The notes below the pieces were generated by a model that had not been told where the DNA came from, made no database searches, and was given only the letters and a program-made list of their open reading frames with translations. Shown here in pieces: positions 43,646 through 56,200 of a stretch of DNA of 64,000 nucleotides (position 1 is its first letter; each line of letters begins with the position of its first letter). Origin of the DNA: Candidatus Cloacimonadota bacterium (lineage in GTDB: Bacteria > Muiribacteriota > UBA6191); contig JAGSHD010000005.1 in assembly GCA_023954715.1 (NCBI GenBank), positions 186,001 through 250,000 on the forward strand, written 5' to 3'. The position numbers and the translations under genes are program-made.

Positions 43646-45631
43646 ATGAGTTATTGGTTAAAGCTGAGTGAATCTCTTGTATTTGGGCATAGACTATTCT
43701 TCTTATTGCTTTTTTATTTGTTGGGTGTTTTGATTGCCTTTTTGTTGGAAAGCTCACTTCAACCGATTTCAGTTGTTCTCTATTTTATTTGTTTAGCAAG
43801 TATTTTTACCTTGATCCGTTCCACTAAAAAGTACTCATTTATTTTATTGAGTACTTCGCTTTTTCTTTGCTCAGTCTTATATTATATAACGGCTCTTTCC
43901 TATCAAAGTTCTACCCCTTTGCTGGACTCAAATGGAGTTGTAGGAGGGGTGATATGGGATGTCAATCAAGACTTTTTAAAAGTTAAATTGCTTACTCAAA
44001 ATAACAAATATCTAGGACACTTTTTGAGATTAAAGTCATCTAAACATTTGTTACCCATTGGTACTTTAGTTAAGCTAGACCCCAAAAAGATAGATGAAAG
44101 ATATTACCGGCCGAGACGTTTTTTGAGTAGTAATCAAATTCCAGCCCCTTGGACAGAAAATATAGATTGGCGATCTGAAGTTATAAGATTATCTGCACAC
44201 GCGAGACTTTTATTGAAAAATAGGATGAGTGCTTCTTTTCAAAATTATCCTAACTTACAGGAGTTTTGTATGAGTGCATTAGTACAGATAAAAAGTGATA
44301 AGTCCAAATCGATTCAAGATGCCATGAAAAATATGGGGTTGACTCATATTTTTGCAGTGAGTGGGTTTCATGTGTCTATTTTATCTCTTTTTGTGTTGTT
44401 TACTTGTCGTTTATTCAGATTTAATTTTTTCACATCTTTTATTATTTTGTCCATATTTTTAGTTTCGTATGCTGTAGTTACAGGATTTTCAGCTTCCATT
44501 TTTCGGGCGTTTGTTTTTTCATTGATCTTGTTTCCGAAAAAGCTGTTATATCAAGATATCGATAGAGTTCATATTTTGTCGATGATTTGCTTTATACATC
44601 TGTTATTAAGTCCATTGGAGATTTTTAGCATTGGTTTTCAGTTAAGTTACGGAATCACTTTTTTGCTATTGTTTTACTCAAGGGGGTCAAGCTCGTCAAT
44701 GAAGCTACGGATATTGCAAGTTTTTACTATGCAATTATGTATCTACATTTACTTCTTATTTTACTTTCAAGAGTTTCCCTTGTTTTCATTTGTAGGTGTT
44801 TTTCTTACTCCGATTTTTTCAGTAATATTGATGGCTGGATTTTTGTTACTGTTTACCCCTATATTGATCCTTGAACTATTTTTATTTAAGTATTTATTAG
44901 GTTTTTTTGAGGTCATTTTGATGTACACTTTTTCGTTTGGGGAAAGTTTAAGTTATATCTTAACAAGTGATGTCGCCTTCAAGCTTTGGTTAGTTTTACC
45001 TTCGTTTTTAGTGATTATTGCTGTTTATATAGTTTTAGAAAAGCTTATGTTACGATCTAAAAAAAACTCACATATACAAGCTTTCTTAAAACATCTTGTT
45101 AGTATAAGTGGTAAAGATTTTGATCGGTATGAGGAGTTAAGTAACATTCAAAAGTGGGAGCTAGAATATTTGATTTATAAAAATATGGAAATGGATAAAA
45201 AAACAAGATTGAATAGGTCTTTTGATCTATGTTTAGAGTGGCTGTTAACTATGAAGCTTTCAAAGATAGAAGTATTTATAGACATTTTATTGAACTCTTT
45301 TTATAAAGACCTATATCTACAATTATGTAAAAGCACTTTAAGTGGACAAAACTTTCAGGACTTTAATTTGGATTTAGATCGATTTATGGAATTAGAAATC
45401 GGTGGAAGACTAGTCTCTTGTGATCATTTGAACTCTATGTTTATGGGATTTTGTAAGCGCTCTAATATACTTTTAACAAGTTCTCAAATGAGAGCTCACT
45501 TACAAATTGGGTTATCTTATCAACGCTTTCAAAACCTCAGAAATTACGATCAAAACTTCTTGCTTAGTAGTATTTTGTTTATAAAGTATTTATCATCAAC
45601 ATATTTAGTGTTCAAAGAGTATAGTAAATAA
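43646..45631 (+). CDS. comEC: ComEC/Rec2-type DNA-uptake channel protein (no MBL domain)
   Basis: 661 residues. About three N-terminal helices lead into a small soluble OB-like domain (residues about 90-170). The competence domain starts with GLTHIFAVSGFHVSILSLFV (family 'HLLAiSGLHVgiv') near residue 225 and has some eight further helices to about 475, including FSIGFQLSYGITFLLLF. ComEC carries single-stranded DNA across the inner membrane. The usual C-terminal metallo-beta-lactamase domain is absent (no HxHxDH); instead there are about 185 soluble helical residues rich in Leu/Lys/Glu. Upstream genes are close (16 bases). No other competence gene is in the window. Confidence 0.88.
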   Translation: MSYWLKLSESLVFGHRLFFLLLFYLLGVLIAFLLESSLQPISVVLYFICLASIFTLIRSTKKYSFILLSTSLFLCSVLYYITALSYQSSTPLLDSNGVVGGVIWDVNQDFLKVKLLTQNNKYLGHFLRLKSSKHLLPIGTLVKLDPKKIDERYYRPRRFLSSNQIPAPWTENIDWRSEVIRLSAHARLLLKNRMSASFQNYPNLQEFCMSALVQIKSDKSKSIQDAMKNMGLTHIFAVSGFHVSILSLFVLFTCRLFRFNFFTSFIILSIFLVSYAVVTGFSASIFRAFVFSLILFPKKLLYQDIDRVHILSMICFIHLLLSPLEIFSIGFQLSYGITFLLLFYSRGSSSSMKLRILQVFTMQLCIYIYFLFYFQEFPLFSFVGVFLTPIFSVILMAGFLLLFTPILILELFLFKYLLGFFEVILMYTFSFGESLSYILTSDVAFKLWLVLPSFLVIIAVYIVLEKLMLRSKKNSHIQAFLKHLVSISGKDFDRYEELSNIQKWELEYLIYKNMEMDKKTRLNRSFDLCLEWLLTMKLSKIEVFIDILLNSFYKDLYLQLCKSTLSGQNFQDFNLDLDRFMELEIGGRLVSCDHLNSMFMGFCKRSNILLTSSQMRAHLQIGLSYQRFQNLRNYDQNFLLSSILFIKYLSSTYLVFKEYSK

Positions 45632-45781
45632 ATGTAAAATAAACATACAAAAAAGGCAGTATTTTGACGATTTTTGTTAGATAGGAAGTATACTGTATAA
45701 ATCAAGTTAAAATTGTAGACAAAGTGCTTTAGTGAATAGGTATATAGCTTACATGGAAATGAAAGTATAAAAATAAAAATT

Positions 45782-47278
45782 ATGGAAAAAGTTAAGACTT
45801 ATATTGATTTTGTGATTGCTGGAATACTTTTTATTACACAGGGGCTGTTATATTTTGCAATTCGTCCAGAAAGTTTAACAGTCTATATTGTTGTATTTTC
45901 AATTTCTTTTATTGTAGTTGTTCGATTAATATTGATTGGACTTACTCAAATAAATGAGGCCAAAAAAAGTGCCCCTGATTTAAAAATTCAGCAACGCTCA
46001 AACTTAGATTTGGTTGCCAAATCTAAGGCTATTACTGAGGATAATCAACAAAAACTAGCAAAATTCTCCTCAGTTTTTTTGCAGATGAAAAACTTGGTTT
46101 CTAGTGTGCAAAAAGAGCAAATTCTAGAAATATATATGAGTCTTTTAAAGAAAAACCTAGACTGTGGTAAGGCTACATTTTTTGAATACCATCAAGAAGA
46201 TGAGACTTTAAAGTCTAGTTACTCGACTGATATGAGAGTGAACGATACTAAAGTGTTGAGCTTTCACTTAGGAGACGAAAACTTTATAGCCTATTGTGGC
46301 AAGAAAAAACAAACAATTGAGCGAGATCAGATAAAACAAAATATGGACCTCGTCCATTTTGATGTTGAAAAACCTCTCCCTATGTATATGTGCTCTCCTA
46401 TTGTCTATAACACTGAATTGATTGGCGTTATTAATATTTCTCAAATGAAAAGTGGCGGGTTTTCTTCTCAAGATAAACAGTTTTTCGCAACTCTTTGCAC
46501 AATTCTTGCACTAACACTAAGGAATGCAAAAAATCTTTCATTGGTTCATAGCGATTTACAAAGCTCTCGAAAGAGTTTGGAGCAAAAGAGTTTACTAAAT
46601 GAAAAAATCAAACATTTGTTTGGTAAATTTACTTCACCTAAAGTAGTCAAATCTTTAGTGGATAGTGGTGCTAATGTTGAATTAGGTGGAGAAGAAAAAG
46701 AGTTAACCGTTTTGTTTGCTGATATTCGGTCCTTTACAAATTATTGTGAAAAGAGAGAGCCACAAGAAGTAGTGGATATCTTAAACGAATACTTAACGGC
46801 TATGTCTAAAGTAATTATCAAATATGATGGGACTTTAGATAAGTATATCGGCGATGAGATTATGGCATTTTGGGGTGCTCCTCTGAGTCAAGCAGATCAT
46901 GCAAAGTTAGCAACACAAGCATGCTTTGAGATGTTACAAGAACTAAAAAAGCTCCATGTAAAGTGGGAAAAATCAGGTAAAGAAGTTTTTGAAATTGGAT
47001 TAGGGCTTAATACTGGGCCAATGATTGTTGGAAATATTGGTTCAACGATTCGAATGGATTTTACAGTAATTGGAGATGCTGTAAATCTTGGGAGTCGAGT
47101 ACAAGGGCTGACAAGAAAGTTTAATTCAGATATGTTAATCACAGAAGATACTTACAATAAAGTGAAAGACATTGTGAAAGCAAGAAAAATAGGTGCCTTA
47201 CAAGTAAAAGGTAAAGAAGAATCCGTTATGATTTATGCGATTGACTGGGTTGATTTAAAGCCTTTAACTAAGTCTTAA
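45782..47278 (+). CDS. Membrane-bound class III adenylate cyclase with GAF-like sensor
   Basis: 498 residues. Two N-terminal helices (about 8-27 and 31-53), a coiled linker, a GAF-like domain (about 95-260, with PMYMCSPIVYNTELIGVINI) and a C-terminal class III cyclase (about 310-490). Catalytic features: TVLFADIRSFT (first metal Asp), KYIGDEIMAFWG (Lys for adenine and second metal Asp), FTVIGDAVNLGSR (Asp for adenine, Asn and Arg for the transition state). The Lys/Asp pair favours ATP over GTP, so the product is probably cAMP. The gene stops 14 bases before the giant surface protein start, so control of both together is likely. Confidence 0.92.
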   Translation: MEKVKTYIDFVIAGILFITQGLLYFAIRPESLTVYIVVFSISFIVVVRLILIGLTQINEAKKSAPDLKIQQRSNLDLVAKSKAITEDNQQKLAKFSSVFLQMKNLVSSVQKEQILEIYMSLLKKNLDCGKATFFEYHQEDETLKSSYSTDMRVNDTKVLSFHLGDENFIAYCGKKKQTIERDQIKQNMDLVHFDVEKPLPMYMCSPIVYNTELIGVINISQMKSGGFSSQDKQFFATLCTILALTLRNAKNLSLVHSDLQSSRKSLEQKSLLNEKIKHLFGKFTSPKVVKSLVDSGANVELGGEEKELTVLFADIRSFTNYCEKREPQEVVDILNEYLTAMSKVIIKYDGTLDKYIGDEIMAFWGAPLSQADHAKLATQACFEMLQELKKLHVKWEKSGKEVFEIGLGLNTGPMIVGNIGSTIRMDFTVIGDAVNLGSRVQGLTRKFNSDMLITEDTYNKVKDIVKARKIGALQVKGKEESVMIYAIDWVDLKPLTKS

Positions 47279-47292
47279 GCATGGTTGGAAAT

Positions 47293-50200
47293 ATGAAACA
47301 AATCACAAAAAATATAATACTACTCTTATTGTTAAGTTGTGTACATTTTGCAATAGATTATCAAAAGTTTACTTCATCAAACATTATTTTACCAGAGGGC
47401 CAAAAAACGGTCTATACTGCATGGGGAGATTTTGATTTAGATGGTGACTTAGATGCATATATTGTAAACGATGGGGCACCAAATGAACTTTTCATGAATA
47501 ATTACTGTGGACACTTTGCTCCTAATACACCTTGTAAGTCTTATGGAGAGCAGGAGAGAACTAAAAATACGGTAGATGTTGGAGATGATCGTACTCTTGG
47601 GTTTACAAAATTAACACATACTAGTTTTCCTAAGTTGGTGCGTTTGAAGGATGGAGTTGCTTCATCAAAATCTGCTGAATGGGTTGATTTTGATGAAGAT
47701 GGAGATTTAGATCTATATGTAGTGAACGATGGTTTAAATAGACTGTTTATCAATGATCTTTTTTCACCAACAAGAAAGTATGATCCTTTCAGTGAACAAT
47801 CTGTTGTACAGCAAGCAAATTTACAAAGCAGTCAAGATTACTTGTTTCATACTAAAGAGGTTACTGGATTACCTACTAGTGGCTATAAAACAGTTATTAA
47901 CGTAACAACAGTAAATGTTAACACTCCGTTTGATGCAAACGGAGTTTTTACTGATACTACACAAAAGTTTATTAGTTCTACACCTTCTGTCACCCCTGGA
48001 ATGTACATAGAGTTAAATCAAAGTGAAAATCAAAGATTTGTCATATTAGATGTTTTAAGTGAAACTACATTACGTATAGGTATTGCTGATGAAGTGATTG
48101 ATGCCAGCTCTATTGTTAACAGTTATACGATTGTAGAAGACAGCTTTTCGAGCTTAGAGGATTTAGGTGTGCTAGAAAACTCTTTAGTAAGAGTAGCAGG
48201 ACCGATTACAGACCCTTTATTATACCAAACAGCAGTAACCTACACAGATTCATTAACTAATTCACAGATCACTTCTGGAGATCAATTGATTATGTATCGA
48301 TCTAGTGGAGCTACGTTAAAAGAAACACTCGTGAATATAGATGGAAGAGTCACAAAGAAGAATATAAATGTAACTCCTGCCCCTAGAATTACAGATGACT
48401 TAGGTGCAGATCTACTTTTAGAATCAGACTTTAAAACTCGTATCAGAAGAAAAAATGGTGAAATTGTTTTTCAAAAATTTTTAAGAGATCTAACTATCGA
48501 TTTTAATAGTCAAAGTTTATTGAGTGGAGATCAAATTCAAATTTTGGATAAAAAGTATGCTTGTCCAAAAGAACCCGGAAAAATCTATGATCAAGATGCT
48601 TGTAATGTTTATGCAATAGAAAGTGTGAGTCAAGAAGGAATCATTTTTTTAAGTGGGACTGATTTGGTGAAAAACCTCGGAACAGATGTACCTTATGAAG
48701 TGATCAGAAGAAGTGCTAGTGCAAGAACACAGAGATACTTTGAAGATAAAAGTGCGAACTTTAGCATTAATACCTCAAGTTTTGATGCTGTAGCGTATGC
48801 TGCTACTGCACAATATAAAAAAGGTGATCATATAGTTTTGGATCCAGTAGTGGATGGGTTTGGGACAAATAGTTTCAACTCGAATCAAATTGTAGCAGTG
48901 AATCAAAATCGAGCTCAATTCGGTAAAGGAATTTTAGGGATCACACCAACTGTTGCTCGTCCAAGTGGTAGATTACAAGTTTTAGATATCGTAAGTCCTA
49001 CACGACTGCTTGTAGATGCCTTTCCATCTGAAGTGAGTAATTTAAAGGATAGTGACTTTCCCTATCAGATGAGGTCTATGTTTGGTAGATTATCAGAAAG
49101 AACTAACTTAGATGGTACGATTCAAATATTTGAAGAGTTATCTTTAGAAAATCCTAAAACGAAACAGTTTGATTCAACTTTAGGTTTTATGATTACTCAA
49201 CAAGATAGGGCTCCTGTACCTCCACAAATTTTGGCTTTTTTTGCTACCGAGCTCCGAGCAATTAATTTGAACTTAAATACTTTTTTAACAGAAACGGATA
49301 CCTTTTCTAATACCTCCAACTATAAGATTCAGATAGATGACCCGGGTGTCCCACTTGTTCAAGCTATCACTAATGTTGAATACCGCCCCTTGTATTACGG
49401 TATATCAGCAAACCCTTACGTGGCAGTAGGAGAACAGAGAAAAAAAATCCGTGTTTTTAATCGATTACCAAAAGGAGTGGCTGTAGGACATTATTTTGTG
49501 TTTTCAAACAATTATAAAACAAAAAAGCAAATTGTTAGGATTGAGCCATCAGCATCAGGAAACCTTGTTGATTTGACTTTAGAGTCAGAACCTTTAGCGG
49601 ACTTTTTTACTGAACTAGAAACAGCTTGTACCAATACGCCAGGTTTGGCTTGTACAGCAGGAGATGAAGATACTCAAGCCTTTTTTGATACGGCGCCACG
49701 AGTCACAAGTACAGCTTATGAATTTATTGCAACTTCGACTTTTGCTGTAAATGGAGATAAAACCGTACCAACTGTGTTTAGTGAAACGTTGATGGTAGCA
49801 AACAACTTTAAGTTTACCGACTTAAATGTGGCAAGTGGAGATCTACTAGAGTTTTTTGAAACTTCTGTAGACCGATTAAACACGGCTACTGGTAAATTAT
49901 ATACAGCTGAGGTATTGCGAGTAGAGTCTAATGGCTCAGAAGCAAATGCCGTTGTATTATCCAGTATTAATGGTGCAGTTGCTCCATTTAATAATGATTA
50001 TGACTTTGCAAAACTAGGGTTTAAGCCAATTTACAAAGGTAAGCTTTTAGAGGACCAAGAAGTTGAGTATCAAAATGCTAGCTTTGATTTTACTAAAAAA
50101 ACAAATTCGTCAAAAAGTGACCTTTTATCAATTTTTTACCCAACACCTGAAGGGTATCGACTAGCTACAAGAGTTCCTATTGATACGGTAACTCCAACTA

Positions 50201-53200
50201 AAATGACTTTGAGCTTTACTTTAAAGTCCCATTTTAATAGAGATTCAGATTTAACAGACGCTTTATACAACTCTATAGATAAAGACAATTTTTATTTTAG
50301 AATTACTCCGGTATCTGGAAAACTTCAATCTAGCCCTACCTTTATTGATAGACGTCAAGGTATGGACTTTTCAAAGTTGTTACCATTAAGTTCCGAGGAT
50401 GATACAGTTCGTGGGGCAGTATTATTAGATGTATTTACGCAATCCTTTTCATTAACAAATCAGAGTTTCTTTAAGCGCTTTCGGTTGAAGTCACTAATTT
50501 CAAAAAATGTTATTGAGTTAACCTCTATGAAACGAGGAGAAGATGAAGGAAGTTCCTACTTTTATGAACTTAAAAAGTTAAAGAGAGAGGCAGGAAAAAA
50601 CGTATCTACAGGCTTAGACTATCTTGAAAATGATACTGGAAATGGAGTCTCTATAACATCAGGTGATTTCAATTCAGATGGAAGAAGAGACTTCTATTTG
50701 TTGAATCGCTTTAATGATACTAAGGCTAGCAACAATGAGTCCTTTTTAATGTTGGGCTCAAAAACTTTGGAGTCAAGTACTAGGCCTAAAGATGGTTATA
50801 TTCTAAAAAAACCTTCCTCTTCGTTTACAACATCTTCAAAAGAGATTGCAAATCGCTCCGCAAAAGCAAACTCAACAGAGTATTTTTTAGGCTCTCAAGC
50901 CAAAGCAGTATCATTAGGTGAGGATCGAGCTAGTGATTTATTTATATTAAACAATAAGGGTCCTGAAAGACTATTTGTATCTAAACAACTCGGTGAAGGT
51001 CTTCAAAATAATGTTTCTACTTTATTTCATATAAATGGTACAGAGTCGGAAGGTACTTTGGCTGGTTTAGACCCTACAAACAATACAGACTCTACAGAAA
51101 ATAGAGATATCTTGGTTGGAGATTTAAATAATGATAGTTATGATGATTTTTATTATGTAAATACTTCTCAAAAAAATGATGGCAAAACAGCAAACACTGT
51201 TTTAGTTGATCAAGTTAATGAGTTATACACTTTTGGAGGCAACACATTTACTGAGGTAAAAGCCGCTGATCTACCACCAGATACTGAAATGTCAAAGGGT
51301 GATGGTGTAAGTGGACAAATTATAGATTTTGATAATGATTCATATAATGATATTGCAGTTTTAAATAAGGATAAACCTTATTTTTATGATATTCACTTAG
51401 AAAAACAAAAGTCCATTGGGGGCTCTTTAACTCCATTAGCTTGTGGAACCAGTGCCGATGGACTAAACCGACATATTCAATTTATGGATTTAAACATGGA
51501 TGGATATTTAGATTATTATGTTTCAAGAGGTGGGTCAAAAGTAGCTACTAATGAACTCTGTATCGCAACAAAACCTACTAATGATACCAATAACTATTTC
51601 GTTTTTGACTTGATTCCACGTAACTTTGCTACAGACTCTACAAAGACTTTATTAGAAGGTTTACTTACCATACAGGGTAAATTTGAAAACCCTGATAAAG
51701 TAGGAAACTTTGTAGATAAAACCTTTACTCGTCGTTTTAAGTATCAATATCCTCACGTACAAAGAATTAAAATCGGTACAGGAATAATTAAAGAGGTAAA
51801 GGTTAATGTAAATTGGTCAAATAGAGCGGTTTATGATTATTTTAAAGGTGATTTTATAAAAAGTAGTAATACTACAGGCTCACCAGTATATAGATTAGAA
51901 CAGCCAGACATTCTAGCAATTGTTGAGACCAAAAAGCTTTTTGCAGGGTCAACAAGTCCTTTAGCAATAAAAACCCAAGTTATTGGGATTCAAACCACAA
52001 ATATTGAAGGAATGGGAATTAGTATCATAGGTGGTTATAGAGAAGATGTGATCTTGGATAATATGAGAGTATTTTTCACAGGGCAGATCCAAAAGATGTT
52101 ATTGTCGGGTGAAACAGTAGGTGAAACCCAACTTATTCAGCCAGTTGCTAATAACTCAATTAAACTATATTTAGACCAATCAGCCTTAAATCCATTACCA
52201 AACTCTCCTCAATGGAGACCAGGTGAACCCGATGGAAAATTTGATCCAAGCACGGATGTTTTATTGGCTACAACAAGTATTTCAAGGTTAACTAATGATG
52301 GGCGCTATGTTGGTGATAGCGCAGCAACAGTTGGTGAAGAAGCATCTGTTTTAAATCAAGGGTTGTTTTCTGATATTTCGTATCTATCTGTTGATGCTCA
52401 AGGTGCAGTTACTAGACAAAAACTGTTAATAAAAAGGCAAGATTTAAGAGATCAAAAAACACCACTACAAGAAGCTAGAAACAGGCTGGGCCTATTAGTT
52501 GTATACACCATCGATATACCAGCAGAGCAAAAAAGTGTGTATGACAAAATTGCTCAAACACAATTGGTGTTGCCTTTAAAGGTTGGTGATGAAAAGATTG
52601 CAGAAGTTAATGGACTTGAAACTCCGACGGATAGGCTAGCGTTTATTCAACAATCAGATAATGTTCAAGTGGATATTAATCTCTTAGGTACAAGCAGTAA
52701 CTTAGTACATAAGGTGAAGTATATTGATGATAACTCACTGTTATTTAAGGCTCTATCAGAAACCGCAAGTGATATCGCGTCACAAGAGCTAAATGCTGAA
52801 AAAATTACCTTTCAAGAGGGAAAAATAGGAGATATTGTTGCAAACAATGTAGAAGTGGATGTGGTACCTCCTATTACTCCTGTTTTAAATGCTAATATAG
52901 CAGGAGTAAGTTTTCCAACAAAAACTGTAGTAATCGGTGGCAACAAAGAAGCTCCGTCAAGACTGCTAATCCAAAACTTAGATAACCAAAGTTCTGAGCA
53001 ATCTACATCTGCTTTATCAAACAGTCTAGAAACATGGAGTTTTACAGCCAGTAATTTGATTGAAGGTGAAAATCGTTTTGTGATTCACGCAGTGGATCAA
53101 TACGGGAATAAAACTCTCGATGAAAACGCTCTACGATTCTCAATATTTGTGGATACAACAGCTCCGATCGCTTCTAAAATGCTAGTTACAAATATTGGCA

Positions 53201-56200
53201 TAAACCAAGCTAAATTTTCATTTGAAACAAATGAAAACGCATCAGGATATGTGGCTGTTACGGCTCAAGCTGGTGGTAACTATATAGGGACCCCCCAAGA
53301 GCAAAGAAAATACACCTTTGGTGCAGCACAAAGACAACATAGTATTGATTTTGGAATTGAAAACCAAGAGTTTTGTGGGGTGCTTGATCAAGGTCAAAAT
53401 GCGCCTCCTGCTTTGTATCAAGTAACAACCTTATGTGGTGGGACAGAGTATAAAGTGGCTATTTATGTTGAAGATAGATTGGGTAATGGAACAAGCCCGA
53501 TAATTCAAATTCCTAGTTTAAGATTTAAAACGCCTTCTAAAAATACTTTACTACAAGATTTAGATGGCGAAGGAGATTTGGATTTAGATTCAGATTCTGA
53601 CGGTTTACCAGATTATTTAGAAGAGGCTCCAAATTATCCAGATTTAGATAAATATAATGCAAATGATGCTTTGTTAGATTTTGATGATGATGGAGTGAAT
53701 AATGTAGAAGAGTATAGGTTGTGTATTTTAAATCGTGACCCAAATGATGCAACTCCTTGTGCTTTTGATATGTACAACTCTTTTGATCAATTACCAATTC
53801 CAAATGCTGGAAACGACGTTATTGATGCTAATCCTGGAGTTTTAGTTTTAGATGCAAGTAAAACTGTTAAAAATGGTTTTGAGGCGAAAGATTTAACCTA
53901 TATTTGGGAAATGCAGTCCACACCAACAAGTACGGTACAAACCCTTGTAGCTCCTGTTGTGAATGCTCCCAACAAAGAGAAAACATTTTTTAATGCTAAA
54001 AGAGCAGGAGATTATGTAGTGTCTCTTAGAATCTTTACAAATAGAGGAGTAGTAACTCAAAAAGATACAGTTTTGTATCGGGTGAAAAATTTGGCTCCTG
54101 AAAGTGATGCAGGGGTTTCTAAGACAGGTACAGTTAATTTTCAGATACCTTTAGACGGTCGTGGTACATATGATGCTAATGAAGATTTAATTACTTATCA
54201 ATGGATACAGGTAAGTGGTCCATCTTTAGAAGAGCAAAAATTAGTTAGTTCAGAACTCGGTGTTAAATCAGAAACAAGTCCAGCTACTTTCTTTGTTACA
54301 AGAAGTACCGGAAAATATGTCTTTGAATTGATTGCAGCGGATGACCTTGGGGCCGTAGGTAGAGACCAAGTTACCGTATATGTAAACAGTGAAAATGATC
54401 GTTTTCCAATTGCTAATGCAGGTTTTGATCGAGTTGTGACTGTGGACTCTGAATTTCAATTGTCTGGTGATTTATCTTCTGCTATGAATGCTACTAACGG
54501 AATTAATTACTATTGGAGTCCAATAAATGCAAATAGCCTAGCGGTTGCCGAGCGATGCAGAGTAGAGTGCCCAATTTCAGATACGAAATGTAAACCCAAT
54601 GTTTTCTCAAATCAAACTGCGAGTCCATTTGTTAATGTTTCAGAGTCCATATTAAATCGAGTGAATCCTACTGTGAAGTATACAGAGCCGGGCTTGTATG
54701 CTATGAATTTAATTATTGAAGCGGTAGGAAAAGGTCTACGGAGTGAGTCCAGTTGTGTAAAAATCTTAGTAAGAAAGTCAAATCAAAAAATTACTCAAGC
54801 ATTACCAACAGTTGAAGGTACTCCAAGCAGTGTAACGACTACGAGTTCAAGATCTTTGTCTCGTCTATCCAAAAGTAGAACCAATCGATCCATAAGCAAA
54901 TCAATTCAAACGATTGATAATTTGTCAGAAAATAGTATTTTCAAGTCTCCAATTAACCAAAAGCTTAGAATATCAGGCTTAAACTCTAGTACCGATAGCA
55001 CTTTGAGTGTTTTGAGTGATACATTATTACAGACAGAGAATGACTGTTTAGTAACGAGTCAAAACCTAAGTTATCGTTGGAGACAAACAGAAGGGCTAAC
55101 AAGTGCTTTAAAGCCTTTAACCAGAAACTGTTCTTTAGTTGAGTTTACACCAAATGAAGTGGGTATTTATAGCTTCGAAATGGTTTATCGAGTACAAGAG
55201 GCAAATGGTAGAGTGATAGATTCATTACCTAAGACTTTAACCATTATAGCTAATGACTTTTCCAAAATTGGTGCTGGCAATGGTTTTATTCCATTAGTGG
55301 ATGTGGGCGATAGTATCGTTACTAAAACATCGACTTCAGGAGGAAAAAAGAAGCTAACACTACCTCAAGCTCAGTGTTTTGATGATGATAAAGATACAAG
55401 CGTAAATCACTCTGCTGTAACTACCTTTGGACTATTAACTAAAAACCCTTCCTTATTTAAGGATTGTAGTGCAGTTAATATGACATGTGAGTGGGTACAA
55501 GTTAGTGGACCAGCAGCACTTATATTGACTTCAGGAAACTTAGGCTGCGCTCCTAACGGTTATTTTGAGCCAGGATATTACGAGTATGATGTGAGAAGTT
55601 TTGATGGTGAATACTTTAGTTTAACGGATAGATTTACCATGGTAATAAGTACTGATAATCAAGCTCCACCCCAAGCGAGTGCAGGATTTGATTCTTCAGT
55701 ATTGCTAAATGAAAGAGTTACATTAAATGGAGCATCAAGTTTTGCACAAAATGGTAATTTTGAATATATCTGGAGCCAAAAAGCAGGACCTATCGTAGAG
55801 TTATATAACTCGAGGACCAAGAGCCCATTTTTCTTTCCAGATCAAGAAGGAAACTATAAGTTCCATTTAAAAATTAAAGACAGTTTTCAACAGCAATCTT
55901 TGCCAGATGAGGTAGAAGTATTTGTTCGTAGAAGTACATCAAGTACCCAGAGCCCAGCACAAGCAAACAATGCTACAGCAGCACAAAATGTTCAGTTTGA
56001 AGATACTGGCGGCGGCGGTGGTGGAGGGTGTTTTGTTGTGACAGCTACTTCTGGGTCTAAGGACTCTTGGTTAGTTGGAGTATTTACTGGATTTAGAGAT
56101 AGTTATTTAATTCAATCGAATACAGGAAGATGGATAATGTCTATGTACTATAAGTACTCACCACCATTTGCTGGTTTGATTCGAGAGTCAAGTATATTAA

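Noticed and set aside
47281-47292. Earlier ATG for the giant surface protein
   Set aside because: The first codons MVGN weaken the signal peptide; ATG 47293 has a better spacing from a purine-rich site. Not excluded.
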